This document shows positions 16,854-23,941 of a stretch of 64,000 bases of DNA, one piece after another. A program made the translations under genes and the position numbers. This stretch comes from Halorubrum sp. Hd13 (GTDB lineage Archaea; Halobacteriota; Halobacteria; Halobacteriales; Haloferacaceae), in the NCBI RefSeq assembly GCF_002252755.1, contig NZ_NHOY01000115.1:16381-80380 (forward strand). The letters are read 5' to 3'. Within the stretch, counting starts at the first letter, position 1. Every line of letters starts with the position of its first letter. The notes beneath the pieces were generated by a model that worked only from the letters and a program-made list of their open reading frames with translations, was not told where the DNA came from and ran no database searches.

Positions 16854-17471
16854 ATGATGCTGCCGACACACGTGCTGGCCGGGATGCTGCTCGCCGCGCC
16901 CCTCGTGCGCGTGGCGCCGGAACTGGCGCCCGTGGGGCTGGTCGCGGGGTTCCTGGGCGGCCTGTTCCCCGACCTCGACATGTACGTCGGCCACCGGAAG
17001 ACCCTCCACTACCCGGTCTACTACTCGGCGGCCGCCGTCGTCGCCCTCGTCGTCGCCTTAGCGGCCCCCTCGGCGGCCGCGGTCGGGGCGGCACTGTTCT
17101 TCCTCGGGGCGGCGCTCCACAGCGTCTCGGACATGTACGGCGGCGGCCTGGAGCTGCGGCCGTGGGAGGGGAACTCCGACCGCGCGGTGTACGACCACTA
17201 CCGGAAGCGCTGGGTCGCGCCGCGCTCCGGCGTCAGGTACGACGGCGCCGCTGAGGACCTCGCGCTCTCCGTCGGGCTGTCGCTCCCGCTCCTCTACCTG
17301 CTCGACGGGCCGCTCCGGCTGATCGTGGCCGGGACCCTGCTCGTCGCCGCCGTCTACACCGTCCTCCGCCGGCATCTCGCGGAGCTCGCCGCGCTCGTGA
17401 TCCCGCTGGTGCCGGCGGCGCTGACCCCGTACCTGCCGGACCGGTACGCGGAGACGGAGTCGGGCGAGTAG
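16854..17471 (+). CDS. Membrane-bound metal-dependent hydrolase (YdjM/LexA-regulated type)
   Basis: A 205-residue membrane protein with the spaced His/Asp motifs of the YdjM-like family: an early His (LPTHVLAGM), FPDLDMYVGHRKTLHY around residues 38-53, and LHSVSDMYGGG near residue 88. These residues probably bind a metal at the membrane face. Four or five hydrophobic helices surround them, and two long helices close the protein. The family is widespread and often annotated as a metal-dependent hydrolase, but a substrate is not established. The start MMLPTHV is fixed because the first His motif begins a few residues in. Confidence 0.8.
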   Translation: MMLPTHVLAGMLLAAPLVRVAPELAPVGLVAGFLGGLFPDLDMYVGHRKTLHYPVYYSAAAVVALVVALAAPSAAAVGAALFFLGAALHSVSDMYGGGLELRPWEGNSDRAVYDHYRKRWVAPRSGVRYDGAAEDLALSVGLSLPLLYLLDGPLRLIVAGTLLVAAVYTVLRRHLAELAALVIPLVPAALTPYLPDRYAETESGE

Positions 17472-17686
17472 CCCGCCCCGCCTCGACACCGTCCGTCTCG
17501 TCGCGGCTGCCGAGCCGTTCAATGCGCACTGCTAACTGAGCGCGCAGCCGTCACGAGAGACTCGACCCGCTCCGCTCGTGCGGGGACCGCCGTTCCGGCG
17601 GGCGTCCCCGTCCGCGGACGGTTCGCTGCCGAAACGCCGGGATCACTGGCCGATTCCACCGCCGAGGGCGCCGGCTCGTCGAGTGC

Positions 17687-17706
17687 GTAACTTATCAATA
17701 AGTTAC
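17687..17706. promoter_or_regulatory. Perfect palindrome upstream of the DUF7512-TauE unit
   Basis: Arms GTAACTTAT (17687-17695) and ATAAGTTAC (17698-17706) with a two-base centre. It lies about 85 bp before the first start codon and about 30 bp upstream of the conserved promoter element. Symmetry and size fit a dimeric regulator site. Confidence 0.6.
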
Positions 17707-17732
17707 AGAAGGTGTCCCGTTCGTCATGCGGA

Positions 17733-17768
17733 TATAGTATTGTACGTTAATCCCAAAACCATTATCAA
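17733..17768 (+). promoter_or_regulatory. Conserved promoter element, copy 1 (DUF7512-TauE)
   Basis: A stretch with cores TATTGTACG, CCCAAAAC and ATTATCA, in this order and spacing. A second copy with 23 of 28 matching positions precedes the thioredoxin gene near 20.5 kb. The ATTATCA part sits 26-30 bp before candidate starts and probably serves as the TATA box, with CCCAAAAC in the BRE position. The GTAC part is the likely regulator site. Confidence 0.65.
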
Positions 17769-17792
17769 CTCACGCGGTCTACGGACGGATGT

Positions 17793-17858
17793 ATGACAGA
17801 GTCCTATCCGAGGCCATCGCCGGGCGCGAACGCCGGAGGCGGAGGGGAGTGCCGATGA
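17793..17858 (+). CDS. Possible 21-residue leader ORF
   Basis: An ATG at 17793 opens a 21-codon frame (MTESYPRPSPGANAGGGGEC and one Arg) whose TGA overlaps the ATG of the DUF7512 gene as ATGA. It sits about 29 bp behind the promoter element, so it would be leaderless. An alternative in-frame start for DUF7512 at 17789 competes with it. Whether it is translated is unknown. Confidence 0.3.
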   Translation: MTESYPRPSPGANAGGGGECR

Positions 17859-18013
17859 CGGGCACGGAGCTGCTCCCCGGCGCGTCCCCGACCGTGGCGG
17901 CGCTCGTCGTGATCGGGCTCGTCCTCGTCGAGGCGGCGCTTTTGTACGCCGCCTACGGGATCCTCGAGGACAAACTGGCGCCGACCGTATTTAACCGGAT
18001 ACAGCGGATTTAG
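17855..18013 (+). CDS. DUF7512-like small membrane protein
   Basis: A 52-residue protein beginning MTGTELLPGASPTVAALVV with a single membrane helix (VAALVVIGLVLVEAALLYAAY) and a short basic end. Proteins of this size and pattern commonly precede TauE/SafE permeases in haloarchaea and are listed as DUF7512. It is directly followed, in the same frame after a TAG, by the TauE sequence. An upstream in-frame ATG at 17789 would add 22 Arg-rich residues that do not look family-like. Role: possibly a small subunit of the permease (inference from neighbourhood). Confidence 0.7.
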   Translation: MTGTELLPGASPTVAALVVIGLVLVEAALLYAAYGILEDKLAPTVFNRIQRI

Positions 18014-18073
18014 ATACTCGGACTGCTGGGCCTGAGCGCGGAGCTCTTCGCGCTGTTCGTCGTCTTCGGGTTC

Positions 18074-19057
18074 ATGGTCGGGGTGTTCTTCGGGTTCTTC
18101 GGGATGGGCGGATCGTTCCTCGTGACGCCCGCGCTGCTCATCTTGGGATACTCCGCTCCGGTCGCCATCGGGAGCTCGATGGCGTTCGTGTTCGGGACGG
18201 CGGTGATCGCGACGTTGAAACACCACGACGCCGGGCAGGTGGACTACCGGCTCGGCGCGCTGATGTTCGTCGGGATCACGATCGGCATCGAGCTCGGCAG
18301 CCGGCTGGTGTTCGGGCTGGAGGTGCTCGGCATCGCGAGCGTCGTCGTCGGCGTCGCGTACGTCATCTTGCTCGCGGCCATCGGGATCCTCTTCACGCGG
18401 AACGCGCTGAACGACGAGGCGGACGCGGGGGGAGACGGGCCGGAGGCGGAGAGCGAGGGCGGGGCCGACGTCACGCCGGAGGACGACGTCCCCGAGATCG
18501 CCCGGAAGATCAAGTCGTACAACGTTCCGCCGATGATGACGCTCGCGGACGGGAGCGAGGCGTCGCTGTGGACCATCACCGGAGTCGGCGGCGGCGTCGG
18601 CCTGATCTCCGGGTTCCTCGGCGTCGGCGGCGGCTTCGTCCGGATGCCGGCCATCTACTACCTGATCGGCACCTCGCTGGCGGCGGCGGTCGGGACCAGC
18701 CTGTTCGGCGGACTGATGTCGGGGGGCGTCGGCGCGTTCACCTACGGGCGGGCGGGGGTCATCGACCTCGGCATCGTCACCGCGCTGCTGCTCGGGAGCG
18801 CGCTCGGCGCCCGGATCGGCTCCGGGGCGACCGCGTACGTGGACGAGGACGACGTGACGGTCTACTTCGGGCTCATGCTCCTGGTCGCGAGTCTCGCCGT
18901 CGCGCTCGGCGAAGTCTCGGCGTGGCTGGCGATGCCGGTCCTCGACCGAGTCAGCTTCGTCCTGCTGATCGGCTCGGCGCTGTTGGTCTGCGCCGTCATC
19001 CTCTACCACGGCGCGCTCGCGGTCCGCGGGGGTCGCGACGCCGCACCGTCGGCGTAA
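18074..19057 (+). CDS. Sulfite exporter TauE/SafE family permease
   Basis: A 327-residue (or longer) membrane protein of the TauE/SafE family. It has the two family repeats, GFFGMGGSFLVTPALLILGY near the start and GFLGVGGGFVRMPAIYYLIG in the second half, with about eight helices and an acidic cytoplasmic loop (about residues 115-140). Family members move sulfite, thiosulfate or other small sulfur or organic anions. The start is a problem: family-like sequence (GLSAELFALFVVFGF) continues back to 18014, directly after the TAG of the DUF7512 gene, but there is no ATG, GTG or TTG before 18074. The ATG at 18074 would cut the first helix. Confidence 0.85.
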   Translation: MVGVFFGFFGMGGSFLVTPALLILGYSAPVAIGSSMAFVFGTAVIATLKHHDAGQVDYRLGALMFVGITIGIELGSRLVFGLEVLGIASVVVGVAYVILLAAIGILFTRNALNDEADAGGDGPEAESEGGADVTPEDDVPEIARKIKSYNVPPMMTLADGSEASLWTITGVGGGVGLISGFLGVGGGFVRMPAIYYLIGTSLAAAVGTSLFGGLMSGGVGAFTYGRAGVIDLGIVTALLLGSALGARIGSGATAYVDEDDVTVYFGLMLLVASLAVALGEVSAWLAMPVLDRVSFVLLIGSALLVCAVILYHGALAVRGGRDAAPSA

Positions 19058-19091
19058 CGGGACCGACCCGCGAGCGCCCCGGCCCGGCGCC

Positions 19092-20399
19092 TCACGGCGT
19101 TCGCCGGGCCGACCGCCAGCTCTCGAAGAACGCGCCGGCGGGGTGGTAGTCGGGCTCGACGCCCGGCGGCTCCGGCGCGACGAGGTCCCCGTCGGCGTCC
19201 GACGGGAGCCGCTTCTCGTACCAGAGGCCGGCCGGCCCGCGGTACAGGTCCGTCCGAACCGCGAGTCGGCGGTGCCAGCGGCGGAACCCGTCGGCCGCGT
19301 CAGCGTCGCCGCGCGCCGCCGCCCGCTCCGCGAGCGCCGCGGCCGCCTCGATCGCCTCCGCGAGCGCCCAGCCGTACCGGTCCTCGACGAGCGGAGTCCC
19401 GTCGGCGGCGTGGGTGTAGACGAACCCGTTCTCCGTCCAGCCGTGATCGACGGCGGCGTCGAACAGCTCGGCGGCGCGCTCGTCCCAGCCGTCGCCGGAA
19501 GGGCCGTCGGTGCCGCCGTCGGCGTCGCCGGAAGTGTCGTCGGCATCGGCGGCGCCTCCCGCGCCCCCCGGCCCGTCGGCGTCGTACCGGTCGAGGAGCG
19601 CGAGGAGCTTCGCCCACTCCGCGTGGTGACCCGGCTGGTACCCCGGTGGGCGGAACTGATGGCGGAGCTCGTCCGCGTTGTACTCGAAGTCGTGCTCCCA
19701 GTCGGGGGTGTAATGCTCCCAGACGAGCCCGCCCGTCTCGGCGGCCAGATCGACCGTAATCGCCTCGGCGATTCGGCGCGCCCGGTCGAGGTACCGGTCC
19801 TCGCCCGTCGCCTCGTAGGCGGCGAGGTACGCCTCGCAGGCGTGCATGTTCGCGTTCTGGCCGCGATACGGCTCTACCTCGGTCCACTCGGCGTCGCAGT
19901 CGCTCCGGAGCAGCCCGGCGTCGTCGCGGAACCGCTCCTCGATCAGCGCGTGCGTCGCCGCGACCCCCTCGCGGGCGCCGTCGATCCCGGCGTCCGCGGC
20001 GCGGGCGTACGCCAACAGGACGAACGCGTGGCCGTACGCCGATCGGGTGCGGTCGACGGGGTCGCCGTCGGCCGTGACGACGAGCCGGTAGCCGCCGTCG
20101 TCGCTCCGGTGGGCCTCGCGCAGGAACGTCAGGCCGTGTTCGGCCGCCGGGACGCACCAGTCCGGACCGTCCGCGAGGGCGCCGAGCGCGAAGTTGGCGG
20201 CCGACCGGCAGGTCGCGACCAAGTGTCGCCGGTCGCCGGTGTAGGGATCCCCCGTCTCCGGGTGGAGAAGCCGGTAGCCGCGGTCGGCGAGCGCGTCCGG
20301 GTACTGGACGCGCAGCGTCGCGAGCAGCCGCGCACGGTGCGACCGCGCCCGGCGCTCGGCGTCGGTTGACGTCGCGTCGGTCGGGCTCGCGTCGGTCAT
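19092..20399 (-). CDS. AGE-family epimerase/isomerase (N-acylglucosamine 2-epimerase-like)
   Basis: A 435-residue protein with the alpha/alpha barrel features of the AGE family: repeated aromatic- and His-containing helices such as SAYGHAFVLLAYARA, QNANMHACEAYLAAYEATGE and YQPGHHAEWAKLL. These His residues are the usual catalytic or sugar-binding positions. Such enzymes interconvert C2 epimers or aldose/ketose forms of hexoses. An Asp/Gly-rich insert of about 30 residues interrupts the second half and is likely a halophile loop. The chosen start MTDASPTDAT at 20399 follows no clear promoter; an in-frame codon further upstream is less likely. It lies between two sulfur-related genes on the other strand and seems unrelated to them. 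Confidence 0.85.
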   Translation of the reverse strand: MTDASPTDATSTDAERRARSHRARLLATLRVQYPDALADRGYRLLHPETGDPYTGDRRHLVATCRSAANFALGALADGPDWCVPAAEHGLTFLREAHRSDDGGYRLVVTADGDPVDRTRSAYGHAFVLLAYARAADAGIDGAREGVAATHALIEERFRDDAGLLRSDCDAEWTEVEPYRGQNANMHACEAYLAAYEATGEDRYLDRARRIAEAITVDLAAETGGLVWEHYTPDWEHDFEYNADELRHQFRPPGYQPGHHAEWAKLLALLDRYDADGPGGAGGAADADDTSGDADGGTDGPSGDGWDERAAELFDAAVDHGWTENGFVYTHAADGTPLVEDRYGWALAEAIEAAAALAERAAARGDADAADGFRRWHRRLAVRTDLYRGPAGLWYEKRLPSDADGDLVAPEPPGVEPDYHPAGAFFESWRSARRTP

Positions 20400-20483
20400 C
20401 GAGTGCAACGAGGACGCGTCAGCGCAAAATGGCTGTCGGCGGTCGCGTCTCCCGACCGGTCCGCTCGGTGACACTCTTCCACA

Positions 20484-20516
20484 CGATATTGTACGAAACA
20501 CCCAAAACTATTATCA
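20484..20516 (+). promoter_or_regulatory. Conserved promoter element, copy 2 (thioredoxin)
   Basis: Cores TATTGTACG, CCCAAAAC and ATTATCA in the same order and spacing as at 17733-17768. Its ATTATCA part lies about 22 bp before the ATG at 20534 and about 28 bp before the ATG at 20540, so the second ATG is a plausible leaderless start. Confidence 0.65.
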
Positions 20517-20533
20517 CCGCTGGAGGCGTACCT

Positions 20534-20881
20534 ATGGGTATGAGTTCAACCGAATCCGTTCCCGCGGAGCCGATCCAGCTGTCCGACCCCGACGAGTTCG
20601 ACGACCTCGTCGCCGAGCACGGCGTGGTCCTCGTCGACTTCTACGCCGACTGGTGCGGCCCGTGCCGGATGATGGAGCCCGCCGTGGAGGCGGTCGCCGC
20701 GGACACCGACGCCGCCGTCCTGAAGGTCGACGTCGACGTCCACCAGTCGCTCGCGGGCGAGTACGGCGTGCAGGGTATCCCGACGCTGCTCGTCTTCGCC
20801 GACGGCGAGCTCGCCGACCGCATGGTCGGCGCCCAGACCGAGGACGTGCTGACCGACGCGGTCGCGGAGCACGCAGCCTGA
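20534..20881 (+). CDS. Thioredoxin
   Basis: A 115-residue thioredoxin with the active site WCGPC (in DFYADWCGPCRMMEPAVE), the cis-Pro loop GIPTLLVF and normal length. It reduces disulfides or persulfides in the cytoplasm. The stop codon is immediately followed by the ATG of a class V aminotransferase, so the two are co-translated. The promoter element matches that of the TauE unit 2.7 kb upstream, which suggests a shared sulfur or redox regulator and a role in sulfur trafficking rather than general housekeeping. The start at 20534 or 20540 changes only two residues. Confidence 0.95.
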   Translation: MGMSSTESVPAEPIQLSDPDEFDDLVAEHGVVLVDFYADWCGPCRMMEPAVEAVAADTDAAVLKVDVDVHQSLAGEYGVQGIPTLLVFADGELADRMVGAQTEDVLTDAVAEHAA

Positions 20882-22036
20882 ATGGCCGACCTCGACGGCG
20901 AGGTGCTGACCCGAGACGACGCGATGACGCACCGAGAGCTGCGCGCCGATGTGCCGGCGCTGGGTGAGGCGGCGTACTTCAACTTCGGCGCGCACGGCCC
21001 GAGCCCGGAGTACGTCGTCGAGGCCGCCGCCGGGTTCATCGCCGACCACGAGTACGGCTCGGCGACGACCGATCCGTACGGCCACGCCTTCGAGACGTAC
21101 GAGTCGGTTCGCGAGCGGATCGCCGCGTTCGTGGGCGCCGAGCCCGAGGAGATCGCCCTCACCGAGAGCACGACCGACGGGATCAACCGGATCGCCGGCG
21201 CGATCGGCTGGGAGCCCGGCGACGTCGTCGTCCGGACCGACCTCGAACACCCGGCCGGGGTCCTCCCGTGGAAGCGGCTCGAACGCGAGGGCGTCGAGGT
21301 CCGCGTCCTCGAGACCGAAGACGGCCGAGTCGACCGCGAGGAGTACGCCGAGGCGGTCGCCGACGCGCGCCTCGTCTGCTTCAGCGCGATCACGTGGACC
21401 CACGGGACGCGGCTCCCCGTGACCGAGCTCGTCGAAGTCGCGAACGAGGCCGGCGCGTTCACCCTCGTCGACGCCGTCCAGTCGCCCGGACAGGGCCCGT
21501 TGGACGTCTCGGCGTGGGGGGCCGACGCGGTCGCGGCCGCGGGCCACAAGTGGGTCCTCGGGCCGTGGGGCGCCGGCTTCCTCTACGTCGACCGCGAGAC
21601 CGCCGTCGGGCTCGCGCCGCGGACCGTGGGGTACCGCAGCGTCGACGACCCGAACGCCGACGAGATCGAGTACAAGAAGGGCGCGAAGCGGTTCGAGGTC
21701 GGCTCGACGACCGCGGCCGCCCACGTCGGCCTCAGCGAGGCGCTCGACGCGATCGACGCGGTCGGGCTCGACGCGATCGAGTCGCGGATCGAGACGCTCA
21801 CCGACCGGTTCAAGGAGGGCGTCCCCGAGGACCGACTCCTGAGCCCCCGAGAGTTCGAGAGCGGGCTCGTCACGGTCGACGTCGACGACCCCGACGCGAC
21901 GGTCGAGCGGCTCGCGGAGCGTGACATCGTCGTGCGCTCGTTGCCGCACCCGGACGCGGTCCGCGCCTCGATCCACGCCGTCTCGACCGAGTCCGAGGTC
22001 GACCGGCTGGTCGACGCGCTCGCCGCGGAGTGGTGA
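20882..22036 (+). CDS. Class V aminotransferase (cysteine desulfurase-like)
   Basis: A 384-residue PLP enzyme of the NifS/CsdA-like superfamily. It has an N-terminal aromatic loop (AAYFNFGAHGPSPEYV), a TTDGINRIAGAIG phosphate-binding region, the Asp of LVDAVQSPGQGPLD that contacts PLP, and the Schiff-base Lys in AAGHKWVLGPWG. The usual active-site Cys loop of cysteine desulfurases is not obvious, so selenocysteine lyase, isopenicillin epimerase-like or kynureninase-like roles remain possible. It starts on the base after the thioredoxin stop, so the pair likely works on the same sulfur chemistry. Confidence 0.85.
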   Translation: MADLDGEVLTRDDAMTHRELRADVPALGEAAYFNFGAHGPSPEYVVEAAAGFIADHEYGSATTDPYGHAFETYESVRERIAAFVGAEPEEIALTESTTDGINRIAGAIGWEPGDVVVRTDLEHPAGVLPWKRLEREGVEVRVLETEDGRVDREEYAEAVADARLVCFSAITWTHGTRLPVTELVEVANEAGAFTLVDAVQSPGQGPLDVSAWGADAVAAAGHKWVLGPWGAGFLYVDRETAVGLAPRTVGYRSVDDPNADEIEYKKGAKRFEVGSTTAAAHVGLSEALDAIDAVGLDAIESRIETLTDRFKEGVPEDRLLSPREFESGLVTVDVDDPDATVERLAERDIVVRSLPHPDAVRASIHAVSTESEVDRLVDALAAEW

Positions 22037-22120
22037 CGGCGGCGGGCCGTCGCGCGGTCCGCAGACGATCGCGGTCCGGCGGACCGGACTCGTTTTCACA
22101 CTCGACGCTCAAGGCCTCGC

Positions 22121-22681
22121 ATGGGTTTTCACACGTTCGACGTCGACCGAGCGTCGGAGCTGGAGCGTCCGGAAGTCCGGTACCGCTGGGTGTCCGCCGA
22201 GGAGCTCGTCGGTCCGCTCGCGGCCGCCGACGTCGAGGTCGTCGCCGACCTCGGCAGCGGCACCGGGTTCTACACCGACGACGTCGCGCCGCACGCCGAG
22301 ACGGTTTACGGCGTCGACGTGCAGCCCGAGATGCACGACCGGTACCGCGAGAAGGGCGTGCCGGAGAACGTCGAACTCGTCGTGAGCGACGTGGCGGACC
22401 TCCCGTTCGCGGACGGCGAGCTCGACGCCGCCTTCTCGACGATGACGTACCACGAGTTCGCGAGCGACGCGGCGCTCGCGGAGCTCGCGCGGACGATCCG
22501 GTCCGGCGGGTCCCTCGTCACCTTCGACTGGAGCGCCGACGGCGACGGCGACGGCGGCCCCCCGACCGACGAGCGCTTCGCCGCCGCCGACGCGGTGGCG
22601 GCGCTGGAGGCGGCCGGGTTCGAAGTCGTCTCCGAATCGACGCGCACGGAGACGTTCGGCGTCGTGGCCCGGGCGCCGTAG
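22121..22681 (+). CDS. Class I SAM-dependent methyltransferase
   Basis: A 186-residue methyltransferase with the SAM-binding motif I VVADLGSGTGFYTDDVAPHA, the acidic motif II end (YGVDVQPEM), motif III-like VVSDVADLPFADGELDAAFS and the post-motif TMTYHEF. It should methylate a small molecule in the cytosol. A Gly/Asp-rich insert near residue 140 is a halophile loop. It stands 84 bp after the aminotransferase on the same strand and could be read through from that operon, but no functional link is evident. Confidence 0.87.
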   Translation: MGFHTFDVDRASELERPEVRYRWVSAEELVGPLAAADVEVVADLGSGTGFYTDDVAPHAETVYGVDVQPEMHDRYREKGVPENVELVVSDVADLPFADGELDAAFSTMTYHEFASDAALAELARTIRSGGSLVTFDWSADGDGDGGPPTDERFAAADAVAALEAAGFEVVSESTRTETFGVVARAP

Positions 22682-22777
22682 GCGCCGGCCGTCGCGGCCG
22701 CGAAATCGCCGTCTCGCGGTCGCTCGCGAACGTCCGTTAAGAAATACCGTTAGGTGCGTCCGGCCCTTAGACGAGGT

Positions 22778-23878
22778 ATGTCCGTTCGCTCCCGCTCGGT
22801 CGCGATCGTCGCACTCGCACTGGTCGCGACCCTCGCCGCGCGGCCGGCGGCCGCCCACGTCGACTACGTCACCGAGGGGTCGGGCGATCCCATCGACGCG
22901 GTGGCGTTCACCGCCGAGGTGCTCTCGGACCCGTTCAACGCGGCGCTGTTCGCTGGGTCCGGCCTCCTCGTGACCGCCGGGATCGCGGCGTACCTGTGGG
23001 TGCGTCCGACGATCGTCGACGTCGTGGTCCTCCGCGAGAAGCTCGCCAGCTACGGCGACCTCGTCGCGTGGATGCTGCGACTCGCCGTCGGCCTCCCGCT
23101 CGTCGGCGCCGGCTTCCAAGGGTACCTGTTCGCGCCGACGCTCTCGTTCGACACCGGGGCGAGCCCGCTCCTCCGGGTGCTGTTCATCGGGCTCGGCTTC
23201 TGTCTCCTCTTCGGGCTCGCGACCCGGATCGTCTCGACGGTTGGGCTGTTGACCTACGCGTGGGTGTTCCTCGCCGTCGACCCGATCGTCGTCCTCGCGG
23301 TGGAGTACGTCCCGGTGTTCGTCGCGCTTGCGATCCTCGGCGGCGGCCGGCCGAGCGCCGACGACATGCTGTTGGAGGTCGCGAGCACGCCGGGGTCGTA
23401 CTACGGTCGGATCGATCCCGTCCATCACCTGAAGGGGTTCCTGGACGAGTCGACCGCCCCGCTACGGCGGTACGTCCCGACCGTGCTCCGGGTCGGAATG
23501 GGGATCTCGTTCGTCTACCTCGGGCTGATTCAGAAGCTCGCCGACCCCGGGAGCGCGCTGCTCGTCGTCGAGAAGTACGGCCTCACGTCGGTCGTCCCCG
23601 TCGACGCCGGACTGTGGGTCGTCGGCGCCGGGGTGACGGAGATCGCGGTCGGCGTCGCGCTGATCGCGGGCTTCTTCACCCGCGGCGCGGCCGCGCTCTC
23701 GTTCGTGCTGTTCACGACGACGCTGTTCGGGCTCCCCGACGACCCCGTCCTCGCCCACGTCGCGCTGTTCGGCATGGCCTCGGCCGTCTTCACGCTCGGC
23801 TCCGGGCCGCTCGCGTTCGACCACTGGTTCGGCCGTCCGGCGCTCGACGACGACGAGGCGGTCATCCCGGCCGACTGA
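22778..23878 (+). CDS. DoxX-family membrane protein
   Basis: A 366-residue membrane protein with a signal-like opening (MSVRSRSVAIVALALVA ending ARPAAAHVDY). It contains about eight helices in two related halves; the second holds the DoxX pattern (RVGMGISFVYLGLIQKLADP, EIAVGVALIAGFFTRGAA). DoxX proteins were first described with thiosulfate:quinone oxidoreductase, but most members have no assigned role. The His/Tyr-rich start (HVDYVTEGS) after the signal may face outward. Start ATG at 22778 from the charged signal sequence. It is longer than average because of a fused or duplicated N-terminal half. Confidence 0.8.
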   Translation: MSVRSRSVAIVALALVATLAARPAAAHVDYVTEGSGDPIDAVAFTAEVLSDPFNAALFAGSGLLVTAGIAAYLWVRPTIVDVVVLREKLASYGDLVAWMLRLAVGLPLVGAGFQGYLFAPTLSFDTGASPLLRVLFIGLGFCLLFGLATRIVSTVGLLTYAWVFLAVDPIVVLAVEYVPVFVALAILGGGRPSADDMLLEVASTPGSYYGRIDPVHHLKGFLDESTAPLRRYVPTVLRVGMGISFVYLGLIQKLADPGSALLVVEKYGLTSVVPVDAGLWVVGAGVTEIAVGVALIAGFFTRGAAALSFVLFTTTLFGLPDDPVLAHVALFGMASAVFTLGSGPLAFDHWFGRPALDDDEAVIPAD

Positions 23879-23910
23879 GGGGAGAGGGCGGTCGGCGAGC
23901 AGAGGACCGG

Positions 23911-23919
23911 TTTTAAGCC
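23911..23919 (+). promoter_or_regulatory. TATA box for pgi
   Basis: The sequence gttttaagc is centred 27 bp before the ATG at 23942, the spacing of a leaderless haloarchaeal promoter. Confidence 0.5.
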
Positions 23920-23941
23920 TCGGTCGCCCGCGTAGGGAGGT

